64,000 bases of DNA from Flabesymbios commensalis (GCA_964017125.1 OZ024903.1:61442670-61506669), one strand, 5' to 3'; positions 23,606-35,547 are shown, counted from the stretch's first letter. The notes: generated by a model not told the origin, from the letters alone. Numbers and translations are program-made.

Positions 23606-24352
23606 CATTGAATTCGTTTTCAAGAACTAAAATACTGCATAACAATAAATTGAGCACTCGACATATATAAAAATATATATATTTCAAGTGCTGCATTGCT
23701 GTGGTTGTTTATTTGAATTAATGGAAAATCATTTAATCACATCAAAACTAGACTGTTCACCATTAATTAATTAATAAGCAACGTATTCTATATACAAAAT
23801 AGAACTTCTCATGATTCCAGGTAGTCATGACGGTGATGGGAAGTGAAAATAAAATCACCTGTTTCACGTGACATTAGTATGTGGTGGTGTATCAGACGTT
23901 AGAATATGTTTGGTTCAATATCTTCGTGAAATGTCAGAATAAAAGAATGGCGGCATATAATTATATAGAAATATAAGACGGCGCTGTATGTGCAGAGAAT
24001 CATGTTATTTAAAATTACCATGTTGTTTAACATTACATAGGTATTATTTTAAAACAATAAAACACAGATTGATGTAGAATGACTGAAGAACAATTCAGCA
24101 GTGTGGAAGGGGATTTAAACATACACGTATAGCATAATATTCCACATAGCAGAGAATGATATTGGGATTATTTCGTCATTTTTTTTTTACTTGTGATTGG
24201 ACACCATCACGTTGGTATTTGTGTGACTATTCAGCACACTCGCTCATCATCACTGTGCCAGTGTCACATCTCGCAAATTGTATTACAGTATAAGGAATTT
24301 ATCTGGTTGTTAAAAAACAATAATGATTATTATGGTAATCTTTGTCGAAACT
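23606..24352. other. Gene-free region
   Basis: AT-rich, no gene or regular repeat seen. Confidence 0.35.
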
Positions 24353-25215
24353 ACCCTTATAAAACACGTCCATTGTGAACCCTATGACTTGCTACCCCTA
24401 TAAAACACGTCCATTGTGAACCCTATGACTCGCTGCCTCTATAAAACCCGTCCATTGTGAACCCTATGACTTGCTGCTCCTATAAAAGACGTCCATTGTG
24501 AACCCTATGACTTGCTGCCCTATCAAACACGTCCATTGTGAACCCTATGACTTGCTGCCCTATAAAACACGTCCATTGTGAACCCTATGACTTGCTGCCC
24601 CTATAAAACACGTCCATTGTGAACCCTATGACTTGCTGCTCCTATAAAACACGTCCATTGTGAACCCTATGACTTGCTGCCCCTATAAAACACGTTCATT
24701 GTGAACCCTATGACTTGCTGCCCTTATAAAACACGTCCATTTTGAACCCTATGACTTTCTGCTCCTATAAAACACGTCTATTGTGAACCCCATTAATCGA
24801 TGCCCCTTAAAACACTCTATTTTGAATCCTGTCATTCGATGCCCCTATAAAACACGTCCATTGTGAACCCTATTAATCGCTGCTCCTATAAAAAACACGT
24901 CTATTGTGAACCCCATTAATTGATGCCCCTTAAAACACTCAATTCCGAACCCTGTCAATCGATGCCCCTATAAAACACGTCCATTGTGAACCCTATGACT
25001 TGCTGCCCCTATAAAACACGTCCATTGTGAACCCTATGACTTGCTGCTCCTATAAAAACACGTCCATATTGAACCCTTTGACTTTCTGCTCCTATAAAAC
25101 ACGTCTATTGTGAACCCCATTAAACGATGCCCCTTAAAACACTCGATTCTGAACCCTGTCAATCGATGCCCCTATAAAGCACGTCCATTGTGAACCATAT
25201 GACTCGCTTCTCTTA
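24353..25215. repeat. 41-bp tandem repeat, ~21 copies
   Basis: Unit about CCTATAAAACACGTCCATTG then TGAACCCTATGACTTGCTG. The first 10 units are close to identical; later ones include a second type with CCCCATTAATCGATGCC and TTAAAACACTC that alternates with the first (24780-25200), giving a higher-order pattern. Degenerate units continue to about 25400. Confidence 0.93.
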
Positions 25216-27124
25216 CGAAACAAGGCCATGTAACGTTAAACCCCTATGACGCCGTCCCTGTGAAACACTGTTCCAATAAAACACGTTCAGTAGCGGACGT
25301 TGACTCCTATGACTCACTGTTCCTCTGAAACACACCCATTATCATGATTATCAGACGTTAATTACACTGCATCATGACTCGCTGCTGCTATCAAACAGTT
25401 GCCTGCTACATTTATTATTCTTACGGTAAACGAAATAATGTGTACAATATCAGTTGGGAGTTACGCCCAAATAAATGCATTAACATGATAAAAGCAATGC
25501 ATATGAATGCAAACACTGTATTAGTGAGGAACTAAACCATTTGTTTTCTGTTGTAGGTGAGTGATACATGGTTGCGGACCAATAGAAACAATAGACCAAT
25601 AGAAAGAAACCATATCTGCTGGTTACTGTTGGAGAACAAAGTATTTGATATGATTATTGTATGTTTCCTTTTATTCGGTTAAAATAACATAATTATCCAG
25701 TATAATTATATTCAACACGTTACCATTTGAGAAGCCCTCGTCAATATGTTGACCACGAAGTGAAATATTTTAATATTTCAAATTATCCCGTTATAGTGAT
25801 CTGTCCGTTATTGTAAGTGTTTTTTGCTCTATTTTAATAAAAAATAACGAATTTAACGGGTGACTATATTCAAGGTATAACTTTAACTGTAATTGTCTAG
25901 TGTTATTTTATATGCGATGTACATGTTGAGCCCAAGACGTCGATGTGTCGGTGCATAGTCAATGGATATCTATTTTCAGGAGAATCAGTTCATTCTATTT
26001 CTTTCTCTGCCGCGGTTTTCAGCGTAATTGAGTCAATTACTTCGACTAGAGTGACAGTAGAGCTCATTATCTTTAAATTTAACGCTCGACCTGGGGTAAA
26101 TTGTTCATTCAAGAGTATTGTTTATCACCGGATACCAGCCTACTAGATATAACTTTACAACTCGTCGTTTCCTGAGGTTTTTAAACTGTTTGTAATATGT
26201 ACACAGCACTCCTGTCGTGCAAGGCCCTTCTAATTTTCCACGGCAGACAGTGAGAAACAATACAAGTGTTAAATGACAACAAGAAGACAAATAATTTCCG
26301 CATTGTGTGAGTTTGACTTTTATTGCGAAGAAACAATTGATTAATGAAGAGCATAGTTATAAATAACAACTAATGCCAATATGTTTGAAAGCACATACTC
26401 TACTGTGTTACAAAGACAAAATTAATACAAATAGTAGTAACTGCTTATTTACTTTGCACAGTAATACTGTTAATCACTCAAAGCGTTCGCTCAATTCAGA
26501 AGTGATAGAATGGTGGACGTATGTTTTATGTCTGTTGTTAACAATTCACTCATTACAAAAACATCAATGATATTTCCGGATTTAAAGAATCGTAATTCAA
26601 TAATTAACGAACAGCGAATGTTGATGAACGAAGTGTATCCATTTGATAATTGATGTTTGTTTGGAGCGCTCATCTCATCAGTTTGGTGCGCTTGACCTGT
26701 GGTCAGTCACTATGGTTTGACCACTGATTGTCTGTGAGGTCACAGGCACGTAGTAGATCCATGCCCCAAGGCACCGTCTTTGTTTGCTGGCCAACAATCC
26801 GAGCGGCCATTCACAATGTACATAGTCTGCCGTGGTTCAAACAATGCCAATAATTTGTAGTACCAAGGTGTTTGTTTTGTCAATCTTTATCATTATTTAC
26901 TAATGTATTGCTATTGTGTAATATGTAATAATATTAATGAATTTTATAGTATTGATATTGATTATTTTTTAATTATACATTTCAAAGAGCTAATACCTAA
27001 AAAATATTGTTTAATTTTGAGATTTATTTCTTAAAATCTATTTTGTGTACGTGTTCATGGGTATATTATTTAAAATTATGATAATAATACGAAGAGTGAA
27101 TATTAGGACTACGTGCGTATGTTT
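25216..27124. other. Gene-free region
   Basis: After satellite debris to about 25400 there is no gene, domain or repeat I can support. Open frames near 25943 and 26181-26570 are short and overlap on both strands. Confidence 0.35.
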
Positions 27125-27223
27125 CCCAGTAAACGTGAAGCATTTGTATAACATTTGTACAACGTCGGCCCAACGTTGGTCCAACATTATACAAATGTTA
27201 TACAATTTTTTGTGTTTTCTGGG
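27125..27223. mobile_element. Palindromic foldback, A subfamily, centre deleted
   Basis: Ends CCCAGTAAACGTG and GTGTTTTCTGGG; arms ATTTGTATAACATTTGTAC. It is about 10 bp shorter than the 109-bp form because the central GTCnnnGAC is missing (GGCCCAACGTTGGTCC). Loss of a hairpin tip is what slippage or nuclease cutting at a cruciform would give. Confidence 0.88.
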
Positions 27224-27429
27224 AACTCTTTTCGCTGGATATATTTGAATAACGCCCACAGTAAGTGTTGTATGACACGGGAAGTGCAGAAGGGACATTA
27301 TCCAGCCTGATATAGGCTGCCGGGGATAGACATTATCTCTCCAAATAAGACAATTTGCCGTCGGGGAATTGCTAGCTGTCAATTAACGACAATCACGGTG
27401 CTTGGTGGTGATGTAACCTAGCTCTACTT

Positions 27430-27560
27430 GAATGAATGAATATGTAAACTTCTATAGCGCCCAACTCCTCGGTGTCCCGAGCCGCGACCAACAGAAGGAG
27501 CGTTCGGTATAAGACCTTATTAAGGCCAGGCGGGCTGCTTACTGTATTCCACTCGATCCC
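27430..27560. repeat. Interspersed repeat, ACTTCTATAGCGCCC type
   Basis: AAACTTCTATAGCGCCCAAC and CTCGGTGTCCCGAGCCGCGA recur in shortened form at 41440-41518. Such GCGCC-plus-ATGAATGAAT ends are common in SINE/LINE tails of marine invertebrates. Family not identified. Confidence 0.5.
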
Positions 27561-28374
27561 CCACCGCCGCCATTATTTGGTTTTCAAAATAGCTACTAAT
27601 TTATGAACTTCTGCTTCCTCATACTTCACATAGCCATCAAATACCACTGGGGAATATTTTGGTGAAATTTTGATCCTAGTATCGTCAACCATTTAATTAC
27701 TAGGCGACTAACGAAAAAATGCTCGTTTGTGCGTTACACGAAAAAGTAATCGTCAGATTTTTTTTTAATTTGGCTAACATGTGCAGCAATGGCCTGATAA
27801 ACTTTTGGGAGCGAACACTTTTAGAATGGCCGCTTAGAATTTGAGTAATTTTGTGATATTTATGTAACTCAAAAACATTGCAAAATATGTGGACCATAAA
27901 TATGTAACAAAATGTAAGGTCTCACACGAGGGTAATCTATGACAAATTTCGCAGAAATAAAAGCTAAAATGGCCGACTGGCGACCAATTTTAATTGTTTT
28001 TTCTCATTATCTCGGAAATTTTGCATGTGATAGCTAAAGCAGTTAATATAAAATAAACCTTGAGAAAGTTTGCTGATCCATATTAAATTTAAAAAGGCCG
28101 ACTGGCGGTAGGTAACGTATAGGGCTCCTTTCGTGTTCGTTTCCGAACAATTATTTCTGGTTGCATTTTGGCTCGCCAACTGAGGATGCCAGGACCAAAG
28201 GAAATAGGTCGGAAAAGCTTCATCCAAATAAAACGTTTTCTATTTTTTCCTGAAAGGTTGCACTGCTTTAGAATTTCTAATTTCACAATTAGGACGGTTC
28301 CACAATTTGGTGCGCCACAGAGAAAGATCCGTCACCCATCTTGGTCTTAATCCGGGGAACATGTGCATGATATT
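27561..28374. other. Gene-free region
   Basis: Contains AAAATGGCCGACTGGCGACC at 27967 and a similar AAAAAGGCCGACTGGCGG at 28091, about 120 bp apart. This is a degenerate repeat reminiscent of the 145-bp unit at 43950-46050. No gene seen. Confidence 0.4.
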
Positions 28375-28640
28375 AATCCAAAGGTCAAGTTCGACATTCA
28401 GTGACCTTGAACTAATTTCAAGGTCACCAGGTCACGGCTACCTAAATGGTTGTAAGCGCAATAACTTCATAACGCCTTCATTGTTTCACCGATGTGTATG
28501 ACACTAATCTAAATGTCAAGTTCGACACATTCAGTGACCTTGACCTAATTGCAAGGTCACCAGGTGACGTAAATCAAAATTGCTTGTAAGCCACAATGAT
28601 GCTACAGGAAGTTCAATACTCTGTGACCTTGACCTCATTT
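28375..28640. repeat. Degenerate repeat with TGACCTTGACCT motifs
   Basis: Two to three copies of a unit with GTCAAGTTCGACA, TCAGTGACCTTGA and CAAGGTCACCAGG. Each copy has TGACCTTG and CAAGGTCA facing each other. Similar motifs recur at 36430-36900 and 59640-60790. They resemble nuclear-receptor half-sites, but the repeat origin is the simpler reading. Confidence 0.6.
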
Positions 28641-28964
28641 CAAGGTCGCATGTATGCGCAATAACTTCTTAATATCTTAACTTAGAGCCTTCATGTTTTA
28701 GCCACATACGTATGTACTATACACTATTGTAGACTAAGCGCGACTTGATTTTGATGGACAAAAGCCATGGGTGAGGGGTCCTGTCATTATCATGGCTATT
28801 TTTGAACCCTGAGATAGGCCTACATAACGATGTTCACTCAATATTAACAATAACCTCAGTCTAATAAAACGCATTAGTTAATTCGCTTGCAGAAACATAT
28901 ATTTCAACATTTTTGTAAGTTTTACAGTAACTTATTACATGATTGTGTTGGGTGGCTCAGGATG

Positions 28965-29216
28965 TTAACCTTTTCAGCGCGGGGCCGTCTGTATACGTCA
29001 GAATCTGGACGTCTGTAGACGTCAGATTCTGACGTATAAAGACGGCCTTCGCACTGAAAGAATTGAAGTATTTCTAATGGCCGTATGTATACCTATAGCA
29101 TAGGTATTCAAATGAAGCGGAAAGTGCTAACTAAGACATTTTTGATAATTTCAAATTGAAAAGAAGTCTTTGTTCTCCATCATTTGTGCAAAAATAATTG
29201 AGCGTTTAAGGGCTAA
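28965..29216. mobile_element. TTAA MITE, CAGCGC family
   Basis: TTAACCTTTTCAGCGCGGGG at the left. Hairpin with arms GTATACGTCAGAATC and GACGTC closed by TGTA. Right end TTGAGCGTTTAAGGGCTAA, the TTAA changed to CTAA. The body GGCCGTATGTATACC..GGTATTCAAATGAAGC matches 23358. Confidence 0.85.
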
Positions 29217-29433
29217 ATACGTGAGGTAATGAACGTGGGTGGAGGACATTGGGTCTTGACAGGATGACAAGATGGACGATGGTGTTGACGTCATCACCAT
29301 CATTAACTTTGATCACTGTATCCGGAATAAATCAGCAGGATCCCGCCAAGCTGAGGTGTCACGATCCCGTCAAGCTGAGGTGTCACTCTGGCTGGATCCC
29401 TTTGGTTAAGAAAATGATTAAGCATTGACCATT

Positions 29434-29832
29434 TGCCTGATAATCTCGACAATAGTCGTTTTTAATCCATTTTATTAGCCGATTAATTCACCGTTATTGG
29501 GGATGAAATGACTGTTTAAACATCAGGATTTGTAAATGATTGGTCTCAAATTAAACACATATGAGTAATTTTCAACGGCTGGTGTTGTGGATCGCGGTAG
29601 CGAGACACAACCTCAAGTGGTTGAAAATTTAAATAGATTAACTCAGCAGAATAAGGGTGAACTCTTTAGGCGCTAAGCATGACTGTAGGCCCTAATCGTT
29701 TTGAATCAATTTAATTAACTGAATAAATCACTTTTATTTGGAATGAAATGTGCGTTTAAACGTGAGAATTTGCAAATGTTCGGTCCTAAATTACGATTAA
29801 TTCTCACCCACCTGAGACGTAACTTAAGCATG
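29434..29832. mobile_element. Two TTAA-type hairpin MITE copies, reverse orientation
   Basis: At about 29434-29663, GTCGTTTTTAATCC, ATGACTGTTTAAACATC and the hairpin GTTGTGGATCGCGGTAGCGA..CACAACCTC match 53232 in reverse. A second copy follows at once (29664-29832: CCTAATCGTTTTGAATC, GTGCGTTTAAACGTGAG), lacking the hairpin part. The terminal TTAA motifs are eroded. Confidence 0.65.
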
Positions 29833-30080
29833 TTAACTCTTTAAGTGCTTCATTACTACTTAACATTTTCCTTTCATTTGAAGTTGGCATTGCTCACGCA
29901 ATTGCCAACTTCAAATGAAAGGAAAATACCTCCTCACTTAAAAATTAAACCTGCTAAATTTCACAATGGGGGCTTTACTCAAGATTTATACATGCATATT
30001 TGTTCAATTTCTGTCAAATTCTAGTTGTGGAAAAACAGTATGAATGCGCTTAAAAGCGTCGCCCGCACTCAAAGGTTTAA
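29833..30080. mobile_element. TTAA-bounded hairpin MITE
   Basis: TTAACTCTTTAAGTGC at the left and CACTCAAAGGTTTAA at the right. Hairpin TTTGAAGTTGGCATTGC-TCAC-GCAATTGCCAACTTCAAA near 29878-29918. The body differs from the CAGCGC family, yet the layout is the same. Confidence 0.78.
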
Positions 30081-30477
30081 GTGGGTGAACATTTATATTC
30101 TATAACTTAGCGTTTTCAGTAAATATGTTTAGTTATATCTTAGGTACAATAAATGTTGTTCCTTAATAGCATTGACGTGGAGCTAATGTCATCAATAAAG
30201 CTCCAGCATCTATGTCGTACATGTATTTAACAGAATCCTCAAATAGACAACAATGACAAACAAGGTCACATTGGGAAGATTCGTTGACAAATCGGCAAGC
30301 CTGAGTGATGAAAGACGACCGGACGAATGTCTATAAATGCTCTCCTAATTAGCAACAAGCATGATTGGTTGTTATGAGGTTAAGGGCTACTGCTGTAGAC
30401 GCTGGTTAAGCTTTTGTTCCACCGCTTGATATGCCACCCTCTATTAGAGCATGGTGATTAAAGTGTTGTGCCAGCTC

Positions 30478-30705
30478 TTAACCTTTTCACTACCATACAT
30501 GACGGAAATTTCCGTCGTCATTCGTCAATGAACGTAACCATAAAATGACACAAATTTTCGTCAAATATATACTACATTTATGTATTTTTCGTCGTTTGAA
30601 GCTGGAAATTGCGTTAGCAATTCCAGCTTCAAATGAAAAATAGAACTCCTACACCAGTATATCTGGATCCTGGCATGCACCCCGGCCTGGAAGTCAAAGG
30701 GTTAA
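30478..30705. mobile_element. TTAA-bounded hairpin MITE (228 bp)
   Basis: TTAACCTTTTCACTACC to GAAGTCAAAGGGTTAA. Hairpin TTTGAAGCTGGAAATTGC-GTTA-GCAATTCCAGCTTCAAA near 30595-30635. Its right TTAA is also the left TTAA of the next element. Confidence 0.83.
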
Positions 30706-31248
30706 CCCTCTCAGCGCAGGGATCGTCTTTATACGTCACAGACGTCCGATTCTGACTTATAAAGACGGTCCCCTCATCCCACTGGGCACACGACGTTCTT
30801 GCGACGCAACAGCGTCGTGTGCCCAGTGAGATGTTTTAATGACGATGAATATAATGGTTTTATACACATGATTAATTTCTCGGTTTTTAACGTAGGTGGG
30901 CAGCTTTTTAGATGTTTATGACGGAAACTTGTTAACACGATTCTCGTTAAACAAGTGCTATATAATTTGTTTGCCAACCAATGTAGCTCAACTCTTGCAA
31001 TGAGGGTATCGACCTTAGACGTCAGAATAATCAATTCGACGTCTGCAGACGTCAGAAGCTGGCGTTTAAAGTCGATTCCCGAACTGAAAATGTAAATTAT
31101 GTAGGCCGTAGACCCATAACAGTACATTTGTATTCAAATTAATCAGAAAGTGCTTACTATACTAAGACATTTATGATGATTTCAAATTGAAAAAAACCCT
31201 TCGATCTCCATGATTAACATAAAAATATTTCAGCGCTTTAAGGGTTAA
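30702..31248. mobile_element. Compound CAGCGC-family MITEs
   Basis: A first copy starts at TTAACCCTCTCAGCGCAGGG with a hairpin shortened to TTTATACGTCACAGACGTCC. It is interrupted at about 30775 by another palindrome. A second copy covers about 31005-31248, with the hairpin GACGTC-TGCA-GACGTC, the family body GGCCGTAGACCCATAACAG, and the right end CAGCGCTTTAAGGGTTAA. The segment between is unassigned. Confidence 0.7.
30776..30828. mobile_element. Palindrome CACTGGGCACACGACG
   Basis: Inverted repeat CACTGGGCACACGACG / CGTCGTGTGCCCAGTG around a 17-bp middle with its own TTGCGACGCAA symmetry. It is a different foldback type from the CCCAGCAAACAC family and sits inside the TTAA MITE that starts at 30702. 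Confidence 0.75.
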
Positions 31249-32280
31249 ATAATTTTCTAAACTATACAATATCTCAATGCATTGCTTCCGTTTCATATTT
31301 TTTGTTTTAATTGGGGGCTGCTAATCTCGCTTAAGTCTTTAGCGCACATAGTCATCATAGTACACGTATAAGTGTGTAAGTGTGAATATTGTCAGCGCCG
31401 GGTATGTCTTGTCAGCGTGTACGCTGTGCGAGACGTCAAGGATTCACTCACTTTTCAGACGTAGTTGTTGTAAATTGGTAACTAATATGTTCGACAGAAG
31501 ATAGTATCCTGGTTAATACTGTAATACAGCTAGACACAATATCTAGAAAGAAAATGTTAAGAAATATGTATATCCTATCCCAGCAGTGACGGAAAGTGAT
31601 GTCACCAAATAATCGACGGAGAAATACTAAAAGCACTACATGTATACAAAACACTGCCATGTTTAAATCACCCATATTAGAACCCACGCTAGAAAACTTC
31701 TGATTAAATATATCTAATTTAAATAGTTTTTTCCCCATCTGTCTGAAGAGACTGCGCTTTTGTTGTGTATGGCTATCGCAATTCTCGTTTTTGAGAAAAA
31801 ATCAAATGCATAGGCTATCATTCAATACGTATTTAGTTTGAAGTGACGCGAGCCCATTGATTATTATTATAACTCAACAATTATACAAAAACGCTTCGAT
31901 AATTTAAATAACCGTCTTTTTCGTTTCCCCGCTTTAATGTGTAGCCCTGTCGTCTCACTGTGCACTGGTTTCAAAATGGTAATTTTGCTGGCTTTTTATT
32001 AGTTATATATGTCTTTGTCTAATTTATATTTTTTGCATTTTATTAGTCGATTAAATACTATGGAGATTCGTGACATTGTGCAATAACTTGAATATTTCAT
32101 GCCAAATATTCACATTTAAAACTACACACTCCTATTTATTTAAGATGCCTAAAATACTGTGATTGTGTTTTCTCTGACGTTTTAAAGGTAGAACATAATA
32201 TAGTCTATCCAGATATGATGGTCCATCTAGTCAGATATGCATAGTAAGAATTACCTTTTATAGTAAGAATTACCTTTTAT
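31249..32280. other. Gene-free region
   Basis: No gene seen. TAGTAAGAATTACCTTTTAT is directly duplicated at about 32243-32281, just before the Harbinger element. Confidence 0.4.
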
Positions 32281-32298
32281 GTGTAAGTGGGCCTTAAA

Positions 32299-32476
32299 GG
32301 CCCACTTACACATAGAGCGAGAAACGAGAAATCTCGCGAACCTGCGAGAAACTCGCGGCGAGATTCCTACTACACATTAAGCGAGAAATCGCGCGGGATA
32401 TGAAATTCAGCCGTGACGTAGCATGTCACATGACCACGCCACTATGTTTACTGTTATGTACAGACAGGCGCATAGG

Positions 32477-32510
<34 letters not shown>

Positions 32511-33233
32511 CACGAGTGTCCACGAGGAGAAAACAAAGAAAACAAAGAGTCTCACCAACATGAAGAGAAATAAGGAACAAGAAGAAGCCTTGTTACTTTT
32601 GATTCTTTCCAGAAGGCGTAAACAACGTCTTCAGCAAAAGAAACGACGTATTTGGGTACATGAAATTTTACAGAAAAGGAAAGAATTAGGGGAGTATCAT
32701 ACTCTTGTGGGCGAGCTTATCAGCCATGAAGACAGATTCTACACGTATGTCAGAATGTCTCAGGGATCAAACGTTCAGTCGACATTTTGTATAGTAGGAT
32801 AATGACCAAATGGGTACTGGTTCAGGGAACAAAGACGGACGCGCACTGAAAAAGATTGCCAGAGGCCTTGACCTCCATAATGGCATTGTATGGGGATGGT
32901 ACTTCGTATATAGTATATATAGTGATGAGAGGTGATAAAAGGTGTGATCCATGCTTACCCTGACAACCACAAAACCACTGGACATATTGTGCAGTGTATG
33001 AAAAACAAGCCAAAAGCCACGTGGATTAGCCACGTGGACTTGACTGCAACACAACAAACACAACAACAAACACGCTGATTGGTCAGAGCTGAAAAAAATC
33101 GCGCGAATTTTTCCGAAAAAACCGCCCCGCTTCTCGCTTTCGCCTCATATGTAATCGAGCAATGGCTGATGTACTGAGAGCGATTTATTTTCTCGCGCGA
33201 TTTCTCGTTTCTCGCCTTATGTGTAATACGGGC
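32299..33233 (+). mobile_element. PIF/Harbinger-type DNA transposon, internally deleted
   Basis: Inverted ends of about 35 bp: GGCCCACTTACACATAGAGC then GAGAAACGAGAAATC, with the complement TTTCTCGTTTCTCGCC..GTGTAATACGGGC at the right. TTA lies a few bases outside both ends (32294 and 33235), consistent with the 3-bp target of this superfamily. Only an N-terminal transposase fragment remains (32506-32802), so the element could move only with help from an intact copy. A reversed partial copy of the left end sits head to head at 32282-32293. Confidence 0.8.
32506..32802 (+). pseudogene. Harbinger transposase N-terminal fragment
   Basis: 98 codons. RRRKQRLQQKKRRIWVHEIL followed by GEYHTLVGELISHEDRFYTY and VRMS is the conserved start of PIF/Harbinger nucleases (RRRWWVHP..GEYHxLV..FRMS). 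After VRMSQ the similarity ends and the frame closes, so the catalytic DDE domain has been lost. An AT dinucleotide run precedes the ATG. Confidence 0.82.
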
Positions 33234-33883
33234 ATTAGCGTGCTCGTAAAAGAAGTAGATGTGACGGGATGCAATATCAAGACAATAATGAAGAAAGGTT
33301 GCAACTAATATGTTTAATTACAGTGCGACAATCCTCGTAAATTCACCTCATATTGCTAATATGAGAGAACATCATTACAGTATTTCTGTCGAACATATGA
33401 ATCGCCAATCCACGACAACGTAGACACAGCTCTGCACCAAAAAAGAGACTTGCAATAATATTAACTGTATCTAGTGAGACCTCACGTTTACAATATTATG
33501 TGCCATACTGTGAAATTCTAACCTTAATATCCGGGGGTTTTTCAGTACTCTGAATCCCGCGACCTACTCATACCGTTTTCCTTTCACTTCATTTGTACAC
33601 AATCATGGTGTTATTACATATACCTAGTAGAAGAGGTCGCACTAACGGGACTATGCTGATTGAAACTGATCGATGATTTTAGGAAATTATAACAAACAAC
33701 ACATTGACCTCGATAGATTCAGAACTTGTTTTGAACAAAATTGTGTATATTTGCATGCAGACCGATATTATTTGATTGTGAGCTGAAGACATCAGATAGT
33801 CGTTGTTTTCAACTGTCTCTCTGATATCACTCCTTTCAGAATATACCATATTCTAGTGTCTATACCATCCTACATGTACATCT
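33234..33883. other. Gene-free region
   Basis: No gene or regular repeat seen. Confidence 0.35.
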
Positions 33884-33979
33884 CAGTAAACACAAAACAT
33901 TTGTACAATGTGAGACCAACGTCGAAGACGTTGGGCCGACGTTGTACTAATGGTATACAAATGTTTTGTGTTTGCTGGG
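33884..33979. mobile_element. Palindromic foldback, A subfamily
   Basis: CAGTAAACACAAAACATTTG at the left, ACCAACGTC GAA GACGTTGGGCC at the centre, ATGTTTTGTGTTTGCTGGG at the right. The left arm has lost about 12 bp relative to the right. Confidence 0.85.
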
Positions 33980-34146
33980 ATATATAGTGACAATATTGTA
34001 CGTCACTTTATCCAGGGGAAACGCTTATTATGTTGGGCGTTATATTTTGAAGGATAATACCTTTTGTTGTTAGTGTGCATGCGCATGCGCAGTCACAACG
34101 ATTCTCCTCCAGCCAGATTGAGAATATATGTGTAATCAAGGTCAGG

Positions 34147-34243
34147 AGGCGTTGACCCAATGTTGATTTAACGTTGGTCTACCATCTACAATGGTGGACC
34201 AGCGTTATGCCAGCATTAGCCAGCGCCTTGTGTTTGTTGGCTG
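34147..34243. mobile_element. Degenerate foldback element
   Basis: GGCGTTGACCCAATGTTG, then TTGGTCTACCATCTACAATG at the centre and CGCCTTGTGTTTGTTGGC at the right. Arms partly matched. Confidence 0.65.
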
Positions 34244-35547
34244 ACTCCTCAGATTTCATCCTATTTCCTGTTAACACGGATGGCCAGTCTCTCACTTAAC
34301 TATGCCATTGTCTCGCTCACGTCAGTGCCCGGAGGAACCCCTTTATTATCTGCGTCCAAATTATCTGCCCCCAAATCACAACGTCTAAATGCGGACAACA
34401 ATCACCGGTTATGACGTCTCGCCATTTTGTCCAATTTATTTAGTCGCCAATTCTCATTCTCCCAAACAAATCATTGGGAAAGATAACAGTAGGCCTACAA
34501 TAGTGTTCTTTATATGCAAATGTTTATCATTAGTGAAGTAATAATAGAGTAGAATAGTTAGGGAACACGTATTATATGCTGCTCTTGGCATTAGTCAAAT
34601 CATAATAGCATCCACCTCTCTCTTTATCACACACATACGTGTTTCACTGATCAGTCAAAACTCAAGTTGTTCAAGATAACTCAATGAAATCATAAGTATA
34701 GTTTTCCACATCTTGCCAGAACAGTAGTTAAGATTAAGTTAGTCCAACCAAAAAGTCATCTCAACTAACGTTACATCTTTGTGCCTAGATTAATAGCACC
34801 GGTCAATTCCAATATTATTAGCAGTTCACGCACGTACTCTCAAAGCGTAAAGCATTACAGCTATCACAATATTACAAGCAAATACCATACATTTTCTTAC
34901 AAATTATTTCAATGTGTGAAATAGTTACACCCGTATTTCACTGGTTGTTTGTAAATGTAGGGTTTTTCAATCTGGAAATGTGTGAACAGTTAAGGAAATT
35001 GCATGGAAAAATCATAATTTTTTTCTGTGGAGCATGCTATATATATCTGTAACAGGTCTACTTCTTAAACTTACTGTTAGGCCTTCTGTTGAAGTAGTGA
35101 AGAGTTAACGTCCAAAGAGGATGTTACATCAAACCACCCTACGATAAAAGCGACTATTAGGCCTAATGGTTTTAATTTCATTTTAAAAACACATTTATAC
35201 CTAATACAGATAGACTAACTAAACGAATGAAGACTTAATATGCACCTTTTCTACAGCTAAAATTATTGTTTTATACTGGACTGTACATGAATGGGGAATT
35301 GCTGTAAACTACATGAGACTGCACGCGGCCCCAGGTGGTTGTAGTAAGAGAGGAAAACAATAGAAAGCGTCGGTTGAGCACGCGCACGGCACAATGACAG
35401 CCAGTGTTATAGGACCACGATGATATATATCACTATGTCAGATCGACGGTTTTCACTTGAGGACGAATCTTTTAGATGAAATGTGAACACAAGAGTGAGA
35501 GTGTCACCGCATACACCAGGCATTGGCACGATGTTCAGAGGTACTGT
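34244..35547. other. Gene-free region
   Basis: No gene, domain or regular repeat seen. Confidence 0.35.

Noticed and set aside
24353-25215. CRISPR-like array
   Set aside because: Units are contiguous with no unique spacers, and the window is animal DNA.
28375-28640. Nuclear-receptor response elements (TGACCTTGACCT)
   Set aside because: The motif belongs to a repeated unit also found in gene-free and transposon sequence; no evidence of regulatory use.
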